This document shows positions 54,507 to 63,113 of a stretch of 64,000 nt of DNA, in pieces; positions within the stretch are counted from its first letter, which is position 1; each line of letters starts with the position of its first letter. The DNA lies in NCBI RefSeq assembly GCF_900095795.1, contig NZ_LT608328.1, forward strand, positions 1,791,001 through 1,855,000. The letters run 5' to 3'. The position numbers and the translations under genes are program-made. The stretch is from Petrimonas mucosa. Its GTDB lineage: Bacteria; Bacteroidota; Bacteroidia; Bacteroidales; Dysgonomonadaceae. Under the pieces are notes generated by a model. That model did not search any database. It was not told the DNA's origin and worked only from the letters and a program-made list of their open reading frames with translations.

Positions 54507-55787
54507 ATGAACAAGACTTATATACTCCTACTATTTGCTTTCTATGTATCCTTGTTAGCTGCACAAGGAAGCAACAATTCCACGAAATTCCCAGGAAATC
54601 AAACAGAATATGAGGCGGAAAGAGACAGCGTGGTGCATCCGGGAAAAGACGTTACGGAAGATCAACCAGAACGTGAGACAGACCGAGACAGCGTGGTAAA
54701 CAGGGGAAACAGGCCGGCAAGAGATCCTATCCAATTTCGATACAGCGGGCAGCTATCCGGATGGGGACAGGTTACTCCCGATACCCCCACGAAAGGGTGG
54801 CTGGGAGGGCGTTACATTCCACAGATCAATCTCACTCAACCGCTTGAAAACAATCAATTAATAGACCTCGAAGCATCCGTCAACCTCTTCGGCGATATAG
54901 GGATCCGCTCGTTCGACAATACCTCAACCGACGCTACAATAAAACCGTACAGGGCATGGGCACGTTATGCATCCACAAGAGCGGAAGTAAGGCTTGGCCT
55001 GCAAAAAATTAATTTCGGCTCGGCCCAAATGTTCCGCCCGCTGATGTGGTTCGACAGCATGGACCCGCGTGACCCGCTACAGCTCACCGATGGAGTCTGG
55101 GGAGGACTGTTCCGGTACTACTTCCCCAATAATACCACCTTGTGGTTGTGGTCCCTCTACGGCAACGATAAGAACAAAGGGTGGGAAATACTCCCTTCAT
55201 CCAGTTCGTTCCCCGAAATAGGCGGCAGGGTGCAGATACCGATCCCAAAAGGAGAAGGAGCGCTCTCCTATCATTTCCGCGAAGCGGATGCAAGCGCGTA
55301 CGGCCTTGAAAAGATCGCGGAAAACCGTTTCGGGCTTGATGTGCGGCTCGACGCGACCGTGGGACTCTGGTTCGAAAGCTCGTGGACGCACCTGAACGGC
55401 GACATGGGCGAACTTACCAACCAACAGATGGCAACATTGGGAACGGATTACACGTTCGGGATCGGGAACGGCCTTGGCCTCACCTTTGAACAGTTCTTCT
55501 ATTCATACGGCGAGAGAGGGATCGACTTCAACCAATCACTCAACTTCTCGGGGCTGAACCTCTCCTACCCGCTCTCGATGGCCGATAACCTCAGCGCGAT
55601 GGTGTATTACGACTGGGGGAACCAGCGTTTTTATAATTTTCTAAACTGGCAACATCAACGAAACAACGTGACCTTCTACACGATCGGGTACTGGAACCCG
55701 AGCGAATTCGGCATTCCTTCCCAAATGGGTACTGGATCCCGCTTTGCCGGTAAAGGCATCCAACTAATTATTGCCTGGCATCACTGA
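54507..55787 (+). CDS. Predicted outer-membrane porin-like protein
   Basis: 426 residues with a signal peptide (1-19, LLFAFYVSLLAAQG), a charged linker with two similar ERDSVV segments (about 35-70), then a region of alternating strands with many aromatic residues ending in an aromatic C-terminus (IQLIIAWHH), as for a porin-like barrel. No family is recognised. Its place after the exporter, LolA-like protein and TetR gene suggests an outer-membrane part of the same system; a role as export channel or cargo is inference. Confidence 0.75.
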   Translation: MNKTYILLLFAFYVSLLAAQGSNNSTKFPGNQTEYEAERDSVVHPGKDVTEDQPERETDRDSVVNRGNRPARDPIQFRYSGQLSGWGQVTPDTPTKGWLGGRYIPQINLTQPLENNQLIDLEASVNLFGDIGIRSFDNTSTDATIKPYRAWARYASTRAEVRLGLQKINFGSAQMFRPLMWFDSMDPRDPLQLTDGVWGGLFRYYFPNNTTLWLWSLYGNDKNKGWEILPSSSSFPEIGGRVQIPIPKGEGALSYHFREADASAYGLEKIAENRFGLDVRLDATVGLWFESSWTHLNGDMGELTNQQMATLGTDYTFGIGNGLGLTFEQFFYSYGERGIDFNQSLNFSGLNLSYPLSMADNLSAMVYYDWGNQRFYNFLNWQHQRNNVTFYTIGYWNPSEFGIPSQMGTGSRFAGKGIQLIIAWHH

Positions 55788-56153
55788 TACACGTTCATCA
55801 ATTAGCAATTAATTTGGCGCGAGATACCAAAACCGGCGAACTGAAAACCATGCTCTACTCTATAACCAATAGATTTGAATACAGGGTGGTCGGGGAGACC
55901 ATAACAGGGAAGGTGATCGAATCGAGAAGCAATCCTCAAGGGATTCTATGGAGATTTGAGGGAGGGTATTGGTTTTTTTTGTAATTTTGAAACCTATTTC
56001 AAAAAAGAACCGGATTCCAGATTTTTATTGGTTTGTATGGGGTTATGTCCCATATTGACCTGGTATGTTTATAAAACGATCAGATAAAACAATCGCGTGA
56101 AACGAGCATGAGAGACAAGGACTCGTGAAGACAAGATTAAAACATCTTGGTCC
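55788..56153. other. Intergenic region with a possible gene remnant
   Basis: About 370 bases before the pheT leader. A 44-codon frame at 55850-55984 (MLYSITNRFEYRVVGETITG..., open upstream to about 55791 without a start) could be the tail of a decayed gene; I cannot assign it. The rest shows no supported feature. Confidence 0.35.
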
Positions 56154-56209
56154 TTGAATCTGAAATCTTGAATCTGAAATTTGAAATCCGGAATCCGGAA
56201 TCTTAAAGA
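56154..56209. repeat. Heptad array A7 before pheT
   Basis: Right-type heptads in degenerate form (GAATCTGAAATCTTG, AATCTGA, AATTTGA, AATCCGG, AATCCGG, AATCTTA), ending 13 bases before the pheT ATG. Confidence 0.7.
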
Positions 56210-56222
56210 TAAAAACAATCGT

Positions 56223-58684
56223 ATGAATATTTCGTACAACTGGCTCAAAGAGTACCTGCAATTCGACCTTTCCCCGCGAGAGACTGCCGATGCCCTCACG
56301 GACATCGGGCTGGAAGCCGAAGGGGTGGAAGAGATTCAATCCATAAAGGGAGGGCTGGAAGGACTGGTGATCGGCGAGGTGCTTACCTGCACGGCGCACC
56401 CCAATTCCGACCACCTGCACCTGACCACCGTGGATATCGGTAACGGCGAAGCCCCGCTCGACATCGTGTGCGGTGCACCCAACGTGGCTGCCGGCCAAAA
56501 AGTGGTGGTAGCCACCATCGGTACAAAGCTGTATATAGACGAGAAAGAGTTCACCATCAAACGCTCCAAGATACGGGGCGAAGAGTCCAGGGGCATGATT
56601 TGCGCCGAAGACGAGATCGGCATCAGCACATCGCACGACGGCATTATCGTGCTCCCCGACGATGCGGTAGTGGGCACTCCCGCCAAAGAATACTACAACG
56701 TGCAGAGCGATCACCTGCTGGAGATCGACATCACGCCCAACCGGGTGGACGCCGCTTCGCATTTTGGCGTGGCACGCGACTTGGCGGCCTACCTGAAGCA
56801 GGCCGGAAAGCCGTGCGAGCTGAAGAAGCCGTCGGTAGAGGCGTTCGCGGTCGATACCGACAACGGAGGTATCGAGGTGATCGTGGAAAACAGCACCGCC
56901 TGTCCCCGCTACTCGGGGCTGACCATCCGCGGGGTGACGGTGAAAGAGAGCCCCGGTTGGCTAAAAAACTACCTGACGACCATCGGGCTGCGCCCCATCA
57001 ACAACGTGGTGGATATCACCAATTTCGTGCTTCACGAAACGGGACACCCCCTCCACGCGTTCGACGCGGCATACATCACCGGCGATGAGGTAGTGATTCG
57101 TACCCTGCCGGCGAAAACAAAATTCATCACGCTCGACGAGCAGGAACGTGAACTCGACGAGAACGACCTGATGATCTGCAACTCCGAAGAGGGGATGTGC
57201 ATCGCGGGGGTGTTCGGCGGGCTGCACTCGGGAGTCACGGAACAAACCCGGGACGTGTTCCTGGAATCGGCCTACTTTAACCCCACGTGGGTACGAAAGA
57301 CCGCCCGGCGACACGGGCTGAACACCGACTCGTCGTTCCGCTTCGAGCGAGGAGCCGACCCTAACAACACGGTCCACGTGCTGAAACGAGCCGCCATGCT
57401 GATCAAAGAAATGGCCGGCGGAACCATCGCGGGAGCCATACGGGATATCTATCCCACGCCCATCGAGCGGCCGCGGGTGACGCTCTCCTACCAAAAGATA
57501 ACATCGCTAATCGGTAAAGAGATCCCCCCGCGAGCGTGAAGAGCATCCTTCATAGCCTGGAGGTCGAGATCGAAAGCGAAACGGAGAACGAACTCCAGTT
57601 GCGTGTTCCCACCTACCGGATAGACGTCACCCGCGACGTGGACGTGATCGAGGACATCCTGCGTATCTACGGGTACAATAACGTGGAGATCAGCGATTCG
57701 CTAAAGGCAAACCTGTCATACCAGACCCCGACCGACCGCAAACAGAAACTGCAAACGCTTGTATCGGAACAACTCACCGCGAACGGGTTCCACGAGATCA
57801 TGAACAACTCGCTGACCAAAAAGAGTTACTACGAATCGCGCGCGACCTACCCGGCCAAAAACAGCGTATCATTAGTAAACCCGTTGAGCAACGATCTGGG
57901 TGTCATGCGCCAGACACTCCTCTTCGGGGGACTCGAGAGCATTGCCTACAACCGCAACCGGAAGCATCTCGACCTTCGCTTTTATGAATTCGGGAACTGC
58001 TACTTCTACGATCGGGAACGGAAGAAAGAAGACAATATACTGGCCGAGTACTCGGAGGAGTTCCATATTGGCTTGTGGATATGCGGAAAACGTACCCATA
58101 AAAACTGGGCGGCCGCGGAAGAGCAAAGCTCGGTGTACGAACTGAAAGCGCACGTGGAGAATATCCTGAAGAGGTTGGGAATAAACGAAAATCGGTTGGT
58201 TTTCGAATCGATCGAAAACGATATTCTATCCACGGGGATAAGCATCCGCACACGGAAACACCCTGTCGGGAGCTTTGGCATCGTCTCCCCGGGAATCCGG
58301 AAATCGTTCGATATCGAAACCGATGTTTTCTATGCTGAACTGAACTGGGACCGGCTGATGAAAGAAACCGAGAAGCAGCCGGTACGTTTCTCCGAAATCT
58401 CTAAATTCCCTGCCGTGAGCAGGGACCTGGCACTGCTGGTCGACCGGCAGATCCCCTTCTCGCGGATCCGCCAGATAGCCTTCGAATCGGAGAAGAAGCT
58501 GCTGAGAGAAGTATCGCTGTTCGACGTGTACGAAGGCAAAAACCTGCCGGAAGGCAAGAAGTCCTACGCGGTGAATTTCCTGTTGCAAGACGAGGAGAAA
58601 ACGCTTACCGACAATCAGATCGACAAGGCAATGAAGAAGATCCAGCAAAACCTGGAAAAAGAATTGGAAGCACAACTAAGGTAA
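56223..58684 (+). CDS. pheT: Phenylalanyl-tRNA synthetase beta subunit, frameshifted
   Basis: Beta subunit of the (alpha-beta)2 PheRS; it carries the editing site and tRNA contacts. The first frame (56223-57539) holds the EMAP-like tRNA-binding domain (about 40-150, CGAPNVAAGQKVVVA), the B3/B4 editing domain (RPINNVVDITNFVLHETGHPLHAFD split around VVDITNF) and part of B5. The second frame (57536-58684) holds the rest of B5, the core and the anticodon-binding FDX domain. The break lies at a run of six C (57524-57529): one more C would join GKEIPP to ASVKSILHSLE in one frame of about 820 residues. As the gene is normally essential, a sequencing error is the likely reason, but a real indel is possible. 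Confidence 0.9.
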
Positions 58685-58717
58685 CCCCTTGGCAACGATT
58701 AAACAATAACTTATCGC

Positions 58718-58745
58718 CCTGGTACTTTCCACGAAAGTGTCAGGG
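58718..58745 (+). promoter_or_regulatory. Hairpin in the yebC leader
   Basis: CCCTG..ACTTTC / GAAAGT..CAGGG stem-loop with a two-base internal mismatch, 14 bases before the yebC ATG. It could terminate pheT transcripts or affect yebC translation. Confidence 0.4.
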
Positions 58746-58759
58746 TAAAACGGATAAAC

Positions 58760-59479
58760 ATGGGAAGAGCATTTGAATACCGCAAAGCAACCAAGATGAA
58801 ACGCTGGGGCAATATGGCCCGCGTATTCACGAAATTAGGAAAACAGATCACTATTGCTGTCCGTGAGGGTGGCCCCGATGCTGACACCAACCCGCGTTTA
58901 CGCGTATTGATACAGCAGGCGAAGAAAGAGAATATGCCGAAAGACAACGTGGAGCGGGCCATCAAAAAGGCGACCGACAAGGATCACTCCGATTATAAAG
59001 AAGTGGTATATGAAGGATACGGGCCTTATGGCATCGCGATCGTGGTGGAAACGGCAACCGATAATACCACGCGCACCGTGGCTAATGTACGCAGCTATTT
59101 CAATAAGCACGGCGGTTCGCTGGGAACAACCGGCAGCCTGGAATTCTTATTCGAACACAAGTGCGTCTTTAAAATAGCCCCGAAGGAAGGAATGGCCCTT
59201 GATGAGTTGGAGCTGGAACTGATCGACTTTGGAGTAGATGAAGTAGTGGAAGAGGAAGAAGATATCCTCCTTTATGGTGACTTCAAATCCTACTCCGAGA
59301 TACAAACCTACCTCGAGGAGAACGACTTCGAGATCCATTCGGCCGAGTTTGAACGCATTCCACACGACACCAAGGAATTGAACGACGAAGAACGAGCACA
59401 AATAGAGAAATTACTCGAGAAGTTTGAAGAGGACGAGGATGTTCAAAATGTATTTCATAATATGGCGGAAGAATCCTGA
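58760..59479 (+). CDS. YebC/PmpR family regulatory protein
   Basis: 239 residues, full length. Three-domain YebC fold: the N-terminal basic motif (GRAFEYRKATKMKRWGNMAR at 2-21), KENMPKDNVERAIKKAT, and the middle/C-terminal domains with VVETATDNTTRTVANVRSYF split around DNTTRT, then GSLGTTGSLEFLFEHK. The family is described both as a transcriptional regulator and as a translation factor that relieves ribosome stalling. It follows pheT and is likely co-transcribed. Confidence 0.94.
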   Translation: MGRAFEYRKATKMKRWGNMARVFTKLGKQITIAVREGGPDADTNPRLRVLIQQAKKENMPKDNVERAIKKATDKDHSDYKEVVYEGYGPYGIAIVVETATDNTTRTVANVRSYFNKHGGSLGTTGSLEFLFEHKCVFKIAPKEGMALDELELELIDFGVDEVVEEEEDILLYGDFKSYSEIQTYLEENDFEIHSAEFERIPHDTKELNDEERAQIEKLLEKFEEDEDVQNVFHNMAEES

Positions 59480-59486
59480 TCACAAG

Positions 59487-60164
59487 CTATCCGGTGGTAT
59501 CGTCCAGCATTTTCAGGTATTGATACAGATCTGTTTTGGAAGGTATTCCCAGCCTTTTGCGAAGACGGTTCTTCCGGGTTTGAACAGAGCGGTGCTCCAC
59601 GGTGAGAATCTGAGCGATTTCTTTTGAGGTGAAATGAAGGTAAATTAACACGCAAAACGAATATTCCGAATTGGTAAGGTTCGGATGGCGCGTGTAAATA
59701 TCGCGGGTAAAATGGGGGTAGAGCTCGTTGAAGCGGACAAGAAATGCATCATCGTTCTTTTTGGCTAAAGCAATTACCTCTTTTGCCGCATCGCTCAATT
59801 TCCCTTCCAGTTCTGCCACTTCGCTCTCCTTTTCGGCAATAATTTTTTTATTCCGTTTTCTCCAAGAGTACCAGAGAAGTAGGGTCAACAAGATAAAAGC
59901 GGCAGCACTAATGGCGATATAGAATAGGGTTACCCTAAATCTGAAGGTGGTTTGCACGTGATGCTCATCCAGCAGTGCAGTGACCGCTTTATCCAGGGCA
60001 TTGGCATTGGTGGCGTTTAGTTCTTTCTCTAATTCACTCTTTTTATGGAGGTAATGCCGTGAAGAATCGGGCTCTTCGATGTGTAGATAGGCATCCGAGA
60101 TCGCTTGGTAGAGGGAGAGAAGACCCTGATTGATCCCTGTTTCTTTCTGGTTATTTAATCCTTT
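59487..60164 (-). pseudogene. LuxR-type HTH regulator, 5'-truncated by IS1182
   Basis: The remaining 225 codons encode a helical, TPR-like segment (QGLLSLYQAISDAYLHIEE region), a membrane helix (about residues 75-95, LFYIAISAAAFILLTLLLW), a coiled coil (about 100-125) and a C-terminal LuxR helix-turn-helix (LTNSEYSFCVLIYLHFTSKEIAQIL). The frame is open up to the left end of the IS1182 copy at 60165, so the N-terminal TPR part and start codon are lost. A GTG at 59957 could start a shorter product. This architecture is common in Bacteroidota TPR-LuxR regulators. Convergent with yebC. Confidence 0.8.
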
Positions 60165-60676
60165 GAGTCCGCTCCGAAAAGTCGGAGGGATAATTTTAGT
60201 TTATAATTTTTCCTGTTCATAACCTTTTATTCACCGGGTGATTTTCACCCTGAAAAATCTCCTTGAAATATTCGCGTATGTAATTATTATTCATTATCTT
60301 AGCGGTGTATTTAAACTCGTTACAACATGTTTAAGAAATCAGATTCCCATAGTCAATTAGACCTGTTTTCATCGCCAACGGAGTACTTCAGGGGCTCCAA
60401 GAAGAAGGAATACCTGAAAGATGGCTCCTGGCATAACCTGTTTCGCAAAGAGGTCGTGATGCGCGTTGACGAGAATATATTCAGCGTGCTCTATTCCGAG
60501 GGTAACGGCGCGCCCAACGCTTCGATACGCGTACTGGTCGGGATGATGATCCTGAAGGAGGGCCAGGGATGGAGCGACAGGCAGCTTTTTTCCGAATGCG
60601 GGTACAACCTTTTGACTCGAAGCGCGCTGGGACTCATGTCCCTCGAGGACGCCGAGCCGGTCCCGTCCACCTATTA

Positions 60677-61710
60677 ACGTGAGTTCGGGATAAGAAAATC
60701 ATAAAAAAAGTTGTGATATAGGGAGATTATTTGTATATTTATAGCTGTTAATCAAACAAATAACAAACATCAACCCTATGATCACAACAGACAAAGTTAT
60801 TGAAATATTTTGTATTGCCGACGATTTTTGTGCAGAATATGAGAATGAAATCCGGAATCACCAACTTCAAGCAGGTGACATAACGAAAAGGAGAAACAGG
60901 AAAACGCAAATGTCTCAGAGCGAGATTATTGCCGTGATGGTCTGCTTCCACTGTGGAACCTTTCATAATTTCAAGAATTATTACCTGTTTTATATTTGCA
61001 AGCACATGAAGAGCTATTTTCCAAATGCCGTTTCCTACAACCGTTTTGTCGAGTTGCAACCCAGGGTGATTGTACCTTTCATGCTGTTGCTCAAACTCTT
61101 TGGATTTGGTGAATGCACAGGCATTACATATGTGGATAGCACTCCAATCAAAGTATGTCATAACAAGCGTATCCACTCGAATAAAGTATTCAGGGATTTG
61201 GCACAAAGAGGGAAAAGTACGATGGGCTGGTTTTTTGGATTCAAGCTTCATCTGGTCTGTAATGAAAAGGGTGAATTGCTGAATTTCTCTCTCACAAAAG
61301 GCAATGTCGACGATAGAAACCCTGACGTAATCAATGTTCTTACCAAAGATCTTTTCGGTAAACTATATGCAGACAAGGGTTACATCAGCACAAAGCTCTT
61401 CGAGATGCTGTTTGACCAGGGAGTTCATTTAGTGACCGGTATACGCTCAAATATGAAAAATTCCCTGATGTCATTCCGCGACAAGATTCTCTTACGCAAA
61501 AGATCTGTAATTGAGTCCATCAATGATGAACTGAAGAATATCTGCCAGATAGAACATTCAAGGCATCGTTCCACACATAATTTCATCATGAACATAATTG
61601 CTGCATTGGTGGCATATTGTTTCTTTCCCAAAAAGCCTTCAATCAAATTTGAAGTGGAAAAGTCAAGTCAATTAACCATTTGGGGATAATATGTTATCCC
61701 GAACTCACGT
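60677..61710 (+). mobile_element. IS982-family insertion sequence
   Basis: 1034 bases with perfect 17-base ends ACGTGAGTTCGGGATAA / TTATCCCGAACTCACGT and target duplication TATTA (60672-60676 and 61711-61715). The uninterrupted target sequence is seen in the left IS1182 copy (CACCTATTACC), which confirms the boundaries. Confidence 0.92.
60778..61689 (+). CDS. IS982 family transposase
   Basis: 303-residue DDE transposase: TQMSQSEIIAVMVCFHCG (N-terminal family motif), YVDSTPIKVCHNKRI (first Asp), LYADKGYISTKLF (second Asp) and KRSVIESINDELKNIC (final Glu), as in IS982. Apparently intact. A GTG/TTG-free leader of about 100 bases precedes the ATG. Confidence 0.93.
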   Translation: MITTDKVIEIFCIADDFCAEYENEIRNHQLQAGDITKRRNRKTQMSQSEIIAVMVCFHCGTFHNFKNYYLFYICKHMKSYFPNAVSYNRFVELQPRVIVPFMLLLKLFGFGECTGITYVDSTPIKVCHNKRIHSNKVFRDLAQRGKSTMGWFFGFKLHLVCNEKGELLNFSLTKGNVDDRNPDVINVLTKDLFGKLYADKGYISTKLFEMLFDQGVHLVTGIRSNMKNSLMSFRDKILLRKRSVIESINDELKNICQIEHSRHRSTHNFIMNIIAALVAYCFFPKKPSIKFEVEKSSQLTIWG

Positions 61711-63113
61711 TATTACCTTTTCCGCCGTAACCTGGTTGAACACGAGAAGGAACACGGCGTGGACCTGTTCAAGGAGTGCCAGTCGCGAATCACCCGCGAC
61801 CAGGCCCTCGAGTTCAACGTGGAAGGCAAGCGGGTGCGCATGGACAGCAAGCTGGTCGGCAGCAACATCGCCTGGTACTCCCGGTACGAGTTGATCCACG
61901 AGACCCTTCGCCTGTTCATCGCTGAAAGAGAGGAGCATATCTTCAAAAGAAGCCTTTCCAAAGAGATGTTCTCCCTTATCGAGAGCATCCGGGGCGAAAC
62001 GGGAAACAAGGTGGTCTACCGCAGCACGAAGGAGGAGGTGGACGCCCGTTTCTTGGAGTTGGGCAAACTAATGTACCTGTTTATCAACCTCTTCAAGAAG
62101 CATGACTATGGACAGTACGGGACCCTTAAAGCGGTCTTCGAGCAGCAATACACCGTCAGCCGGGAAAAGGTCGTCCTCCCGCTCGAGAAGGAAAAGGTGA
62201 GCGCCAAGTCCATCCAGTCGCCCCACGACACCGACTGCCACTACCGCGACAAGGACGGCAACAAGGTCAAGGGGTACTCGGTGAACATCACCGAGACATG
62301 CGATCAGGCGGGGGATGGGCAAGAGGCGGCGTTGAACCTGGTAACCGACACGCGGGTAAAGGAGGTTTCAGCCCCGGACAACGGTTTCTTTCAGCAAGCC
62401 CTGGAACAGACACGGGAAGTAACAACCGGCGAGATCGAGAAGGTGCATGCCGACGGGGCTTACAACAGTGCCGAGAACCGGGAGTACTGCCAAAGCGATG
62501 AAAGCGGCATCGACATGGTGATCACCGCCATTCAGGGAGCGATGCCGAGATATGACATCCGCCTGGATGAACATGACGATAGCAACCTGATAGTCAAAGA
62601 TAACAAGACGGGGGAACTAGTACAATCGTACCCGGTAAAACCCCGGGGAGACAAGACGAAAAGGAAATGGAGTATCAAGACCGGTGAAAGGAAATACCGC
62701 TACTTCGACGAGGAAAACCTCAGGGTTGCCGGGTTGCGACGGAAACTAAAGGATATCCCCCCGGGGGAATCCTGCCTCAGGAACAATGTCGAGGCGACCA
62801 TCTTCCAGCTTGGCTACCATTACCCGGATGACAAGAGCCGTTACAGGACACTTGCCAAGCACAAGCTATGGGCTTACTCCCGCTCGTTGTGGATAAACTT
62901 CGTCAGGATAGCAAATTACACGACGCGAACATGTCAAAGAGCACTTTCGGGGCAAAAAACGTCCCGATATATGACTAATTTATGTTTCAATATGCATATT
63001 ATTGTAAACAAATTTATTTTCAACAAGAACAATCAAAACTGTCCGGCGAAATCGCTTTTTTCAGCAATTTGAAAAAAAGAGGTTTTCAGAGCGGACTCAA
63101 AAACAGATTTCGA

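Larger units (their letters stand above)
60327..63072 (+). pseudogene. IS1182 family transposase, interrupted
   Basis: The N-terminal 117 codons (60327-60676) match the left copy exactly in protein. The reading frame resumes at 61711 (YYLFRRNLVEHEKEHG...) and continues to 63072. The C-terminal part missing from the left copy is present here: SGIDMVITAIQGAMPRYD, KWSIKTGERKYRYF, and SCLRNNVEATIFQLGYHY with the likely final Glu. Without IS982 the product would be about 570 residues. Disrupted now, so neither IS1182 copy in the window can make full transposase. Confidence 0.88.
60165..63098 (+). mobile_element. IS1182-family insertion sequence, right copy, split by IS982
   Basis: Terminal repeats GAGTCCGCTCCGAAAA (left) and TTTTCAGAGCGGACTC (right). 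About 1.9 kb once the nested 1034-base IS982-type element and its 5-bp duplication are removed. No target duplication joins its own two flanks (CTTT / AAAA). Its right flank AAAAAC (63099-63104) matches the left flank of the left copy (38594-38599). Confidence 0.92.

Noticed and set aside
49901-56209. Heptad arrays as a CRISPR array
   Set aside because: The unit is 7 bp, there are no regular 30-40-bp spacers and no cas genes.
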